Positions 54,073-62,653 of a stretch of DNA of 64,000 nucleotides are shown in pieces (within the stretch, counting starts at the first letter, position 1; each line of letters starts with the position of its first letter). The notes under the pieces were generated by a model, which saw nothing but the letters and a program-made list of their open reading frames with translations, searched no databases and had not been told where the DNA came from. A program made the position numbers and the translations under genes. This stretch comes from Rhodobacter capsulatus (GTDB lineage Bacteria; Pseudomonadota; Alphaproteobacteria; Rhodobacterales; Rhodobacteraceae): positions 16,117-80,116 of the forward strand of contig NZ_SWJZ01000014.1 in NCBI RefSeq assembly GCF_005144475.1, read 5' to 3'.

Positions 54073-55178
54073 TTGAACACCTTGCGCGGGTCAAAGGCAT
54101 CGCGCAGGCCCTCGAACACGAAGACAAGCAGCGAGAGCATGGTGGCGAAGGTGACAAAGGCGGTAAAGGCCAGCCAGGGCGCCTGCAGATGCTGTTTCGC
54201 CTGCAGGGCCAGTTCCCCAAGCGAGGGCGCCGAGGAGGGCAGCCCGTAGCCAAGGTAATCAAGCGTCGCCAGCCCCGAAATCGCCCCGGTGATGACAAAG
54301 GGCAGCATGGTGATGGTGGCGACCATCGCATTCGGCAGGATGTGGCGGACCATGATGACGCGATCGGAAACCCCCAGCGCCCGGGCGGCGCGGACATATT
54401 CGAAATTGCGCGCGCGCAGGAACTCGGCCCGCACGACGCCGGTCAGCGCGGGCCAGCCAAACAGGATCGTCACCCCCACAAGCAGCCAGAAGCTGCGCCC
54501 CAGGATCGCGAACAGGATGATGATGACGTAAAGCGAGGGGGTGGAGGACCAGATTTCCAAGAGCCGCTGGAAGATCAGATCGACCTTGCCGCCGAAATAG
54601 CCCTGCACCGCCCCCGCCGCGATGCCCAGCACCGAGGAGACCGAGGCGACGATCAGCGCGAAAGCGACCGAGATCCGAAAGCCGTAGATCACCCGCGCCG
54701 CCACATCGCGCGCGGTGTCGTCGGTGCCCAGCCAATGGTCGCGATCTGGGGCCGAGGGCGCGGTGCCGACATCGTTGATCGTGCGGTAGTGATAGGGGAT
54801 CACCGGCCAGATCATCCAGCCCTTTTCAATGGCTTCGCCGCCAACGGTGCCACTGGTCTCGGCCTCTTTCCGGGTGTCCTCGGGCGTATCCCAGCATTCG
54901 CTCCGCCCGCCGGTGACGATCAGGCATTGCACGGCGGGATCGGTGTAGATCGCCTCGGTGCGGAAATCGCCGCCAAAGGCGGTTTCGGGGTAGAACTGAT
55001 AGACCGGGAAGAAGAATTCGCCGCGGTAGCGCACCACGATCGGGTGATCATTGGCGATCAGCTCGGCGAAAAGCGACAGGACGAACAGCGTCGTAAAGAC
55101 GATCAGCGACCAGAAGGCGCGGCGGTTGGCGCGAAAGTTGCGCCAGCGGCGCTGCGCAAGGGGTGACAAGGCCATCAA
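54069..55178 (-). CDS. yejE: Peptide ABC transporter permease YejE
   Basis: This 369-residue permease starts with an OppC_N-type segment (SPLAQRRWRNFRANRRAFWS), a helix, a large periplasmic insert typical of YejE (about 45-165) and a permease core with the coupling loop RAARALGVSDRVIMVRHILP. It overlaps both neighbours (ATGA) and forms the channel with YejB. Confidence 0.94.
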   Translation of the reverse strand: MMALSPLAQRRWRNFRANRRAFWSLIVFTTLFVLSLFAELIANDHPIVVRYRGEFFFPVYQFYPETAFGGDFRTEAIYTDPAVQCLIVTGGRSECWDTPEDTRKEAETSGTVGGEAIEKGWMIWPVIPYHYRTINDVGTAPSAPDRDHWLGTDDTARDVAARVIYGFRISVAFALIVASVSSVLGIAAGAVQGYFGGKVDLIFQRLLEIWSSTPSLYVIIILFAILGRSFWLLVGVTILFGWPALTGVVRAEFLRARNFEYVRAARALGVSDRVIMVRHILPNAMVATITMLPFVITGAISGLATLDYLGYGLPSSAPSLGELALQAKQHLQAPWLAFTAFVTFATMLSLLVFVFEGLRDAFDPRKVFK

Positions 55179-56326
55179 CCGGCCCTCCGCTCGAAGTCGA
55201 TGCGCGGATCGACAAGGGTATAGGTGATGTCGGAGAGGATCCCGATCCCCAGCGAAATCAGCCCGAACGCATAAAGCGAGCCGAAAACAACGGGATAGTC
55301 ACGCTCGACCGCGGCCTGATAGCCCAGAAGGCCGAGGCCGTCGAGCGAGAACATCGTCTCGATGATCAGCGAGCCGGAAAAGAGGACCGAGAGGAACAGC
55401 CCCGGAAACCCCGCAATGACGATCAGCATGGCGTTGCGGAAGACATGGCCGTAAAGCACGCGGGATTCGGTCAGCCCCTTGGCGCGGGCGGTCATCACAT
55501 ATTGCTTGTTGATCTCGTCCAGGAACGAATTCTTCGTCAACAGCGTCAGCGTGACGAAGGAGGACAGCGTGATCGCAATCGTCGGCAGGCAGATGTGCCA
55601 GAGGTAATCGAGCACCTTGCCGCCCAGCGAGAGCGTGTCGAAATCATCCGAGGTGAGGCCGCGCAGCGGGAAGATCTTCCAGTAGCTGCCGCCCGCGAAC
55701 AGCACCATCAAGAGGACGGAAAACACAAGCGTCGGAATGGCATAGGCGACGATGATCGCGGCCGAGGTCCAGGTGTCGAAGCTGGTGCCGTCCTTCACCG
55801 CCTTGCGGATGCCCAAGGGGATCGAGATCAGATAGGCGAGCAGCGTCGACCAGAGCCCCAGCGAGATCGAGACCGGAAGTTTCTCGATCACCAGATCGAT
55901 CACCGACTTGTTCTTGAAGAAGCTGTTGCCGAAATCGAAGACGAGGTAATCGCCCATCATCTTGAAGAACCGCTCATGCGCCGGGATCTTTTCGCGCGTG
56001 CAGGCCGGGTCCTTCAGGTTCGGCGTGCCGGTGAAGCCCTCGGCGCAGGTGATGCGCGAAAAGCCCATCTGCACTTCGAGCTGCGCCAGCAGGTCGGGGG
56101 AAATCCCCCGTGCGCCCTGATAGCCCATGTCCTCGGCCGATTGGCCCTGCCCCGCATCGGCGCCGCCGGTCAGGTTGCGCGTGGCATCGGACTCCCCCTG
56201 CACCCGGGCGATGATGCTTTCGATCGGCCCCCCGGGCACGAATTGCGTCAGCGCGAAATTGATCAGCATGATGCCGAAAAGCGTCGGCACAACCAGCATC
56301 AACCGCCGCAGGATATAGGCGCCCAT
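55175..56326 (-). CDS. yejB: Peptide ABC transporter permease YejB
   Basis: This 383-residue permease has the YejB beginning MGAYILRRLMLVVPTLFGIM and a long periplasmic insert (about 35-130, LTGGADAGQGQSAED). Its core ends with the coupling loop TARAKGLTESRVLYGHVFRN and several helices. It follows yejA by 47 nt on the same strand. Confidence 0.94.
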   Translation of the reverse strand: MGAYILRRLMLVVPTLFGIMLINFALTQFVPGGPIESIIARVQGESDATRNLTGGADAGQGQSAEDMGYQGARGISPDLLAQLEVQMGFSRITCAEGFTGTPNLKDPACTREKIPAHERFFKMMGDYLVFDFGNSFFKNKSVIDLVIEKLPVSISLGLWSTLLAYLISIPLGIRKAVKDGTSFDTWTSAAIIVAYAIPTLVFSVLLMVLFAGGSYWKIFPLRGLTSDDFDTLSLGGKVLDYLWHICLPTIAITLSSFVTLTLLTKNSFLDEINKQYVMTARAKGLTESRVLYGHVFRNAMLIVIAGFPGLFLSVLFSGSLIIETMFSLDGLGLLGYQAAVERDYPVVFGSLYAFGLISLGIGILSDITYTLVDPRIDFERRAG

Positions 56327-56373
56327 CGTTCCCTTGCCTTGCAGTTTTGCAACTTTTCCGCGCGCAAAAAGCC

Positions 56374-58266
56374 CTAGAGCGCCCCTGCCGCTTTCAGTTT
56401 TGCAGCCTTCTCGGCGTTATACCACCAGAAGTCCAGCTCTCCCAGAGAATAGGGCGGCAGCGTCTCGGGGTGCTCGTAGATGTCGTAATAGGCGACGGTG
56501 TGGCTGTCCTTGAACCATTGCGGCACCCAGAAATGAAGCCCGCGCAGCGCCCGGTCCAGCGCATGGACCCGGGGGATCAGCTCTTCCCGGCTCGCCGCTT
56601 CCTCGACCTTGCGGATCAGCGCGTCGATGGCCGGATTGGCGATGCCCGCCAGGTTGAACGCATCCGCGGTCGCGGCCGAGCCGAAATATTGCTGCAGATC
56701 GGCGCCGGGCAGCAGGTCCTGGCCGAAATGGCCGGTGATCAGGTCGAAGTCATGCCGCGCCTTGCGTTCCTGATGCTGCGCATCATCGACCCGCAGATGC
56801 ACCGCATCCACCCCCAGCGCGCGCAGGTTTTCCACATAAGGGTTGATCACCCGGTCAAAGGTCTGGCTGTCGTTGATGAATTCGACATGCAACAGCTCGC
56901 CCTTGGCATTGCGCCGCAGCCCGTCCGCGCCCACGGCCCAGCCCGCCGCATCGAGAAGCGCCGCCGCCTTGCGCATGTTCGCCCGGTCCAGCTGGCGCTT
57001 GCCCGACACCGGCGCCATCACCGCCGGATCGGTCAGAACGCCTTCGGGCAGGTCCTTGGCCAAGGGCGTCAGCAGCGCCAGTTCCGCCGCCGAGGGTGTG
57101 CCCGTCGCCGCCAGATCCGAGTTTTCCCAAGGCGAATTGATCCGCGCATAAAGCCCGTAAAACAGCGTCTCGTTCGACCAGTCGAAGTTGAACATCAGCC
57201 CCAGCGCCTGGCGCACGCGGATGTCCTGAAACTTTTCGCGCCGCAGGTTGATCGCCCAGCCCTGCCCGTTCGCCACGCTGCCATCATGCAGCTGCGCCTT
57301 GACCACCGTGCCCGCCTGCACCGCCGGAAAGTCATATTGCGTCGCCCAGATGATCGAGCTGGCCTCGTTGCGGAAGGTGTAGCTGCCCGCCTTGAACCCC
57401 TCGAAGGCGGATTGGTAATCGCCGTAATATTCGACGCGGATGCGGTCGAAATTGGCGCGCCCGAGATTGATCGGCAGCTTTTCCCCCCAATAGGCGGGGT
57501 TGCGCTTCCAGACCACGGTCTGGCCCATCTTGAAACTGTCGAGCATGTAGGGCCCCGAGCCGATCAGCTCGACCGGCACGGGCTTTGCCAGATCGATCTT
57601 GTCGCGGGTGAACTGCGCCTTTGAAAACACCGGAAAGCCGCCCGCCGCCTGGATGATGTCGCGCTTCGGGTAATCGGGCTTGAAGGTGAATTTGATCCGG
57701 CGTGCGTCCAGCACCTCGACCGCGGTGATCTGCTGCGCGACAACCGCGCGGAAGCTCGACAAGCCCTTGTCGCGCATCGTTTCATAGGAAAACAGCACGT
57801 CTTCGATCGTCAGCGGCGTGCCGTCGGAAAAGGTGATGCCGGGGCGCAGGGTGAAGATCACCCAATCGCGCGAGGGCGGGTATTCGAAGCTTTCGCAGAG
57901 CAGGCAATAGGCCTCGCCCACCGTATCCGCGGTGCCGGTCAGCATGCTTTCCTGCGGCGCGCTGGACAGGGGCGCGGCGCGGCCCTCGATCGTGTAGGGG
58001 TTGAAGTTGTCAAAGCCGTAGGGCGTCCATTCGGAAATCTCGCCGCCCTTCGGCGCCTTCGGGTTCACATAATCCAGATGCTTGAAATCGGGCGGATATT
58101 TCACCGTGCCCAAAGTGGCGATGGCTGCCGCGGTGATCGTTTCCCCGGCGCGCAGCGGACCCGCAAGCCCGCTGGCCAGACACAAAGCCAGAAGCCCGCC
58201 GCCAAGGGCGCGGAGCATGTCCCCCCGCCGATCCCGCACCGCCACCCGCACTGCCGCTTTCGCCAT
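56374..58266 (-). CDS. yejA: Peptide ABC transporter substrate-binding protein YejA
   Basis: This 630-residue periplasmic receptor (SBP family 5) captures peptides for YejBEF. The start at 58266 follows AAAAGGGGAGAGAG; the signal segment is MLRALGGGLLALCLASGLAG, about 16 residues in, so translation could also begin there (Met17). The mature part contains WTPYGFDNFNPYTIEGRA and a DWVIFTLRPGITFSDGTPLT segment, both typical of this family. It is the first gene of the yejA-yejB-yejE-yejF unit. Confidence 0.94.
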   Translation of the reverse strand: MAKAAVRVAVRDRRGDMLRALGGGLLALCLASGLAGPLRAGETITAAAIATLGTVKYPPDFKHLDYVNPKAPKGGEISEWTPYGFDNFNPYTIEGRAAPLSSAPQESMLTGTADTVGEAYCLLCESFEYPPSRDWVIFTLRPGITFSDGTPLTIEDVLFSYETMRDKGLSSFRAVVAQQITAVEVLDARRIKFTFKPDYPKRDIIQAAGGFPVFSKAQFTRDKIDLAKPVPVELIGSGPYMLDSFKMGQTVVWKRNPAYWGEKLPINLGRANFDRIRVEYYGDYQSAFEGFKAGSYTFRNEASSIIWATQYDFPAVQAGTVVKAQLHDGSVANGQGWAINLRREKFQDIRVRQALGLMFNFDWSNETLFYGLYARINSPWENSDLAATGTPSAAELALLTPLAKDLPEGVLTDPAVMAPVSGKRQLDRANMRKAAALLDAAGWAVGADGLRRNAKGELLHVEFINDSQTFDRVINPYVENLRALGVDAVHLRVDDAQHQERKARHDFDLITGHFGQDLLPGADLQQYFGSAATADAFNLAGIANPAIDALIRKVEEAASREELIPRVHALDRALRGLHFWVPQWFKDSHTVAYYDIYEHPETLPPYSLGELDFWWYNAEKAAKLKAAGAL

Positions 58267-58389
58267 GTCTCTCTCCCCTTTTGTCCCACTAAAGGGCGAA
58301 GGCCGCGCCGGGGCAAGTTGCAAAGATGTGAGGGCAAAAGGAAAGGGCCGCACCTTGCGGTACGGCCCCCGGAATTTCTGTCGCGGCGC

Positions 58390-58989
58390 TCAGCGCGGCA
58401 GCGTGTTCAGATAGGCGATCACGTTGGCGCGGTCTGCAGCTTCGGGCAGACCGACGAAGGACATCTTGGTGCCGGGCACTTCGGCTTTCGGGCTGACCAG
58501 ATAGATGTCGAGACGCTCGGGCGTCCAGTTGCCGACATGGTTCTTCATCGCGGTCGAATATTTGAAGCCTTCGACGGTGGCGGTGGCGCGGCCGATGACG
58601 CCGTTCAGATGCGGACCGACAGCGTTCTTGCCATCGATCTTGTGGCAGGCCTTGCAGGTCTTGTTGAACTTTTCTTCGCCGGCTTTCGCATCGCCGGTGA
58701 TGGTGGCCGGGTCCACTTCGACATAGGCGGGCGGCGGCGGCGCTGCAGGCTCGGCCGGGGCGGCGGCTTCGGCAGCCTCGGCGGCGGGCGCGGCAGCGGC
58801 GGGCGCCTTGGCGGGCATCGCGGCCTCGTCGACCGAGGGCAGCAGGGCCTTCCCGTCCGCACCGACCGCAACGGCGGTGGCCGGTCGCGTCGCGAAGAGC
58901 GAGTTGGAAAGCATGTAGATGAACCCGTAGAACAGGGCCACGGCGAACAGCGTGACCCCAATCTTCGTGATGTGCGTCTTGACGAGCAT
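58390..58989 (-). CDS. cycY: Membrane-anchored cytochrome c_y
   Basis: This 199-residue electron carrier connects the cytochrome bc1 complex with the oxidase and the photosynthetic reaction centre. An uncleaved N-terminal anchor (about 8-30: [19 protein letters not shown]) is followed by a flexible Ala/Pro-rich linker (about 55-88) and a class I cytochrome domain with CKACH (C112, C115, H116) and a Met ligand M176 in GTKMSFVG. The length and layout are those of R. capsulatus cytochrome c_y. It is monocistronic and divergent from pheA. The start MLVKTHIT is chosen at the anchor; a Met 12 residues upstream has no ribosome site. Confidence 0.94.
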   Translation of the reverse strand: MLVKTHITKIGVTLFAVALFYGFIYMLSNSLFATRPATAVAVGADGKALLPSVDEAAMPAKAPAAAAPAAEAAEAAAPAEPAAPPPPAYVEVDPATITGDAKAGEEKFNKTCKACHKIDGKNAVGPHLNGVIGRATATVEGFKYSTAMKNHVGNWTPERLDIYLVSPKAEVPGTKMSFVGLPEAADRANVIAYLNTLPR

Positions 58990-59189
58990 GGCTCCCCCGG
59001 CGGTTGGCATGTGCGGTTGGCGCATCTACGCGCTTCGCCTTGCACATTTCAAGGTTCATTCGCGCGGCAAATTGCGTTTGGGGCGCGATAAAAAGGCGCG
59101 GATCAGGGGCTTGACGGCAGATCGGCGCTTTTCTTGGCCCGGTCTTTGCGACATCAAGGGGGCGGATCGACTGTCAGGGGAATGCAAGC

Positions 59190-60029
59190 ATGGCGGGAAA
59201 TGGCGTGATCGCCTTTCAGGGGGAATTGGGGGCCTATTCGCATGAGGCCGCAAACCGGGCGCGGCCGGGAATGGATCCGCTGCCCTGCGCCACCTTCGAG
59301 GAGGTGATCGACGCCGTGCGCGAGGGCCGGGCCGAGCTTGCGATGCTGCCGGTCGAGAACTCGACCTATGGCCGGGTCGCCGACATTCACCGGCTCTTGC
59401 CGGAATCGGGGCTGCATATCCTCGATGAGCATTTCCTGCGCGTGCGCATCGCGCTGATGAGCCTGCCGGGCACGAAGCTTGACGACATCAGGCATGTGCG
59501 GGCGCATCTGGTGCTTTTGCCGCAATCGGCGCGGTTCCTGCGCACGCATGGCATCGCCGGTCATGCCGCCGCCGACAGCGCGGGCGCCGCGGCCGAACTT
59601 GCGCGCACGAAAACCCCGGGCGAGGGGGTTCTGGCCTCGGACCTCGCCGCCTCGATCTACGGGCTTGATGTGCTCGCCCGCGACATCGAGGATCACGGCC
59701 ACAACACCACCCGCTTCCTTGTGATGGGCCGTCAGCCCGACGACCGCCGCCGCGGCGCCCGGATGATGACCACCTTCGTCTTCGAAGTGCGCAACATCCC
59801 GGCCGCGCTTTACAAGGCGATGGGCGGTTTCGCGACGAATGGCGTGAACATGACGAAGCTGGAAAGCTACATGCTCGACGGCTCCTTCACCGCGACGCAG
59901 TTCTACGCCGATATCGAGGGCCATCCCGACGACGAAAACGTCCGCCTCGCGCTCGACGAGCTGCGCTATTTCACCTCGTATCTGCACATCCTGGGCACCT
60001 ATCCGGCCGATCCGCGCCGTCAAGAATGA
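59190..60029 (+). CDS. pheA: Prephenate dehydratase
   Basis: This 279-residue enzyme converts prephenate to phenylpyruvate in phenylalanine synthesis. Catalytic motifs are FQGELGAYSHEAA, LPVENSTYGRVADIH and HNTTRFLVMG with the conserved Thr. The C-terminal ACT domain (about 190-270, FATNGVNMTKLESYM) allows feedback inhibition by phenylalanine. There is no chorismate mutase domain, as is usual for monofunctional enzymes of alphaproteobacteria. The start follows GGGGAATGCAAGC. Confidence 0.95.
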   Translation: MAGNGVIAFQGELGAYSHEAANRARPGMDPLPCATFEEVIDAVREGRAELAMLPVENSTYGRVADIHRLLPESGLHILDEHFLRVRIALMSLPGTKLDDIRHVRAHLVLLPQSARFLRTHGIAGHAAADSAGAAAELARTKTPGEGVLASDLAASIYGLDVLARDIEDHGHNTTRFLVMGRQPDDRRRGARMMTTFVFEVRNIPAALYKAMGGFATNGVNMTKLESYMLDGSFTATQFYADIEGHPDDENVRLALDELRYFTSYLHILGTYPADPRRQE

Positions 60030-60039
60030 AAAAGGGGGG

Positions 60040-60165
60040 CCTTGCCCCCCGTCCTTCGGACTCCCCCCAGCGTAGTTTCCCCAAGAAGAAACATCGCGTT
60101 TTCCTTGGCAAAATACGCCGCAGGGGTGAATTGGCCGCAGGGCAAGAGGGGGGCGCGCAGCCCCC
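60040..60165. repeat. Palindromic intergenic repeat (type 2) between convergent genes
   Basis: After GGGGGGCCTTGCCCCCC the inverted repeat 60071-60119 has left arm GCGTAGTTTCCCCAAGAAGA and right arm TTTCCTTGGCAAAATACGC. It is followed by GGGGTGAATTGGCC and GGGGGGCGCGCAGCCCCCC. The GGTGAATTGGCC segment is also found, in opposite orientation, beside the type 1 copy at 19645-19660. It lies between the 3' ends of pheA and the SRPBCC gene. Confidence 0.8.
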
Positions 60166-60177
60166 CTGCCCTGCCCC

Positions 60178-60636
60178 TCAGGCGGCGCGGCTTTCCAGAT
60201 CGCGCAGGAAGCTCTTGATCCGTTCGTCATAGCGGCGGTCAAGATTGGCCCGGCCCAGCCGCGCCGATTGCAGCAAAAGCCGCCCGCCCAGCGTGCGCGG
60301 CTTGATCTCGAACAGCGTCGCCATCCGGCTGCGGCGCGGCGCGAGCGCGGTGAATTCCAGCACCAGCGTCACCTCGAACCCCGAGGAGATGCCGCTGTAG
60401 TCGATCCGCACCGGCGCGTCATAGCGGGTGACGTCGATGACCATCTGCCGCGGCTTGCCGCGCAGCCGGAAGCCCACGTCCCAGGACAGGCCCGCGCCCT
60501 TTTCGGCCAGCGAATCGAGCCTGCGCATCACCACGCCCTTCTTCATCGCGGCGCGTTCCAGCGCGGGGATGTCGGTGAGCTGTTCAAAGAGCGTGTCGGC
60601 GGGCAGGGCCACGTCGACGCGGTTGCTGAATTTCAT
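60178..60636 (-). CDS. SRPBCC-family protein
   Basis: This 152-residue protein fits the helix-grip (START/Bet v1-like) fold: KFSNRVDVALPADTLFEQLT at the N-terminus, an alternation of beta strands (GFRLRGKPRQMVIDVTRY, GFEVTLVLEFTALAPRRSR) and a long C-terminal helix ending SFLRDLESRAA. These domains bind hydrophobic ligands. The start at 60636 follows GGAGGCAGGC. The function is unknown. Confidence 0.82.
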   Translation of the reverse strand: MKFSNRVDVALPADTLFEQLTDIPALERAAMKKGVVMRRLDSLAEKGAGLSWDVGFRLRGKPRQMVIDVTRYDAPVRIDYSGISSGFEVTLVLEFTALAPRRSRMATLFEIKPRTLGGRLLLQSARLGRANLDRRYDERIKSFLRDLESRAA

Positions 60637-60700
60637 GCCTGCCTCCGATAAGGTGACCGCTTTGGCCACCCGATTCCCTTGCCCAAAGCCCCCGCGGCTG

Positions 60701-61633
60701 TCAATCGGCCGGGTGCGCAAGCCAATCGCGCAGCATCCAGCGCGCCACAGTGCCGGGCCGCGGCGGCCGGATCGCCGGATCGCGGCCCGCCAGAACGGCG
60801 GCCAGCCGCGCCCGGCCCACCCAAAGCGCCGCCTCGATTTCCGTCGGATCCGGGGTGATCGCCCCGGCGGCCGCCTCCCCCGCGCAGCCCAGCATCAGCG
60901 AGGCCGGAAACGGCCAGGGTTGCGCGGCCAGAAACCGCACCGCGCCGACGCGGAGGCCGGTTTCCTCCAGAACCTCGCGCCGGACCGCCGCCGCCGGGGT
61001 CTCGCCCGGTTCCATGAAGCCCGCCGGGCAGGAATGCAGCCCCTCGGGCCAGCCCGGAGAGCGGGCGAGCAGCACCTGATCGTCGCGGGTGATCCGCATG
61101 ATCACCACCGGATCGGTGCGCGGGAACTGCACGCGGCCGCAGCCCGGGCAGTCGCGTTGCCAGCCGGCATGGGTGATCCGCGTGGCGCCGCCGCAGGCCG
61201 GGCAGAAGCCGTGGAAGCGATGCCAGACAAGCAGCCCGCGCGCGGTCGCCGCCAGCTCGGCCGAGCGGGCGCAAAGCCGCGGGATCATCCAGCGCAGATC
61301 GGCGCGCTCGGCCCCCGCGGGCGCGGCCGTCTCGGGCAGATCGAGCGCAAAGACCGGGGTTTCGCCGATCAGCCCCAGAAACACGCGCCATTGCGGGTCC
61401 TGGGCCGCGGGCGGCGCCGACCAGAGCCCCTGCCCGGTCACCGGATCGGCCGCGGCGCCCTCGGGCGCCATCAGCACATCGCCCGCGACAAAGCCGATGC
61501 AGCGCGCGGCGGGATCGGCCCAGGCCGCCTCCAAAGCCGCGGGATCGGCGCGCAGCCTGGCCGCGCGGTCAAGCCCCGACCCGTCCTCGGGTCCGGCAAA
61601 GCCAAGAAACTCCGGCAGGTTCGCATCCGTCAT
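60701..61633 (-). CDS. nudC: NADH pyrophosphatase / RNA-decapping Nudix hydrolase NudC
   Basis: This 310-residue enzyme cleaves NADH and removes NAD caps from RNA. A zinc ribbon (FCPACGG ... CPGCGR) is followed by the Nudix box GFMEPGETPAAAVRREVLEE TGL with its catalytic glutamates, and the NudC-specific QPWPFPASLM motif. The start MTDANLPEFLGF is chosen over an in-frame extension reaching 61810 that has no conservation. It is monocistronic on the minus strand. Confidence 0.94.
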   Translation of the reverse strand: MTDANLPEFLGFAGPEDGSGLDRAARLRADPAALEAAWADPAARCIGFVAGDVLMAPEGAAADPVTGQGLWSAPPAAQDPQWRVFLGLIGETPVFALDLPETAAPAGAERADLRWMIPRLCARSAELAATARGLLVWHRFHGFCPACGGATRITHAGWQRDCPGCGRVQFPRTDPVVIMRITRDDQVLLARSPGWPEGLHSCPAGFMEPGETPAAAVRREVLEETGLRVGAVRFLAAQPWPFPASLMLGCAGEAAAGAITPDPTEIEAALWVGRARLAAVLAGRDPAIRPPRPGTVARWMLRDWLAHPAD

Positions 61634-61909
61634 CGCCGCACTCCGCTTGCATCGCGCCGGTTGTGGCATGGGCGGGGCGGCTTGACCAGTCACAGCCCCG
61701 CGCAGGGGGCGCTGGTGCGGGGCGGGAATCAGGCTCCGGATGGCCCGTTCGTTGCTGCAGTGCCGCAATTTGCGGCATTGCCCCCGGAAACAGGCTTCGT
61801 TTCGGATCAATGCCGGTTTTTGCGCCCGCTGCGCGCCGTTGCCGGTTCCCCTGCGCGCCGCGCCGCGGCAAGGTCAGGAAAAGGAAGAAAAAAGTCCGAC
61901 AGGGGACCC

Positions 61910-61981
61910 GCACCGTAAAGGTGCAAAGCTGACAGTGCACCGCAAAGGTGCAAGACTGACGAGGCGCCGCAAGGTGCTGAC
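61910..61981. repeat. 27-bp imperfect tandem repeat with short dyads
   Basis: Two 27-nt units (61910-61936 and 61937-61963) start GCACCGYAAAGGTGCAA and share CTGAC near the end. A third, decayed unit starts at 61964 (GCGCCGCAAGGTGCTGACC). Each unit contains a GCACC...GGTGC dyad that could form a small hairpin. In the plus strand the unit length equals nine codons, but no supported gene covers it. Confidence 0.85.
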
Positions 61982-62006
61982 CCATCCGGCCGCGCAAGGT
62001 GGCCTT

Positions 62007-62044
62007 GGGGCGACGTGGCCTCCTCCTCCCTGCCACGTCGCCCC
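62007..62044 (+). ncRNA. Candidate CCUCCUCCC-loop small-RNA hairpin (CcsR/cuckoo-like)
   Basis: A perfect 13-bp stem (62007-62019 with 62032-62044, GGGGCGACGTGGC and its complement) displays a 12-nt loop CTCCTCCTCCCT on the plus strand. The loop contains CCUCCUCCC, the anti-Shine-Dalgarno motif that defines the CcsR/cuckoo small RNAs of Rhodobacter and other alphaproteobacteria. Known members usually carry two such loops and often follow a DUF1127 gene; neither is visible here, and no U-run terminates it. The call rests on the motif and the stem alone. Confidence 0.35.
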
Positions 62045-62084
62045 GACGACTTCCGGGAACCGACAGCTCTCAGCGGCGAGAGGT

Positions 62085-62534
62085 TCAGCGGCGGGACGCG
62101 AAAAACGCCTTCAACAGCCGTTCCGCGGGTTCGGCGGCGATGCCGTCATAGACCTCGGGAACATGGTGGCATTGCGGATGCGCGAAGATCCGCGGCCCCT
62201 GCGCCACGCCGCCCGATTTCGGATCCCCCGCCCCGTAATAAAGTCGCGCGATCCGCGCCGCCGACAGCGCCGCCGCGCACATCGGACAGGGTTCCAGCGT
62301 GACATAAAGGTCGTGACCGATCAGCCGCTCGGAGCCCAGCACCGCGCAAGCCGCGCGGATCGCAAGGATTTCCGCATGCGCCGTCGGGTCGTTCAGCTCG
62401 CGGGTGCGGTTGCCCGCCCGCGCGATCACCCGGCCGTCGGGGGCGACGATCACCGCGCCCACCGGCACCTCGCCGCGGGTGGCGGCGGCTTCGGCCTCGG
62501 CCAGCGCGGCCTGCATGTGGCTTTTGAACTGCAT
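62085..62534 (-). CDS. tadA: tRNA-specific adenosine deaminase TadA
   Basis: This 149-residue enzyme converts the wobble adenosine of tRNA-Arg(ACG) to inosine. The zinc site is HAE (H53, E55 in AHAEILAIR) and PCPMC (C83, C86 in TLEPCPMCAAAL). PVGAVIV precedes it as in all TadA proteins. Length is close to the usual 150-167. It is divergent from the pseudouridine synthase gene with a 119-nt gap. Confidence 0.95.
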   Translation of the reverse strand: MQFKSHMQAALAEAEAAATRGEVPVGAVIVAPDGRVIARAGNRTRELNDPTAHAEILAIRAACAVLGSERLIGHDLYVTLEPCPMCAAALSAARIARLYYGAGDPKSGGVAQGPRIFAHPQCHHVPEVYDGIAAEPAERLLKAFFASRR

Positions 62535-62653
62535 CGCCTTTCATCGCCCGCAAACCCAGCGCGATCAAGCCGCTTTCCAAACCGGCGCGACAGGTGTAGG
62601 AAGGGCGCTTCGCCCGCGATGGTCGCGCGCCCCCTCCCCTTGAAGGATCGGTC

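Larger units (their letters stand above)
61634..62084. other. 451-nt intergenic region with repeats and a strong hairpin
   Basis: No convincing protein gene lies here. It holds 27-bp imperfect repeats (61910-61981), a perfect 13-bp hairpin (62007-62044), a short CTCTC/GAGAG stem (62067-62082) just after the tadA stop and an AT-richer purine tract AGGAAAAGGAAGAAAAAAG at about 61876. These features are described separately; the region must also contain the nudC promoter on the minus strand. Confidence 0.55.
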
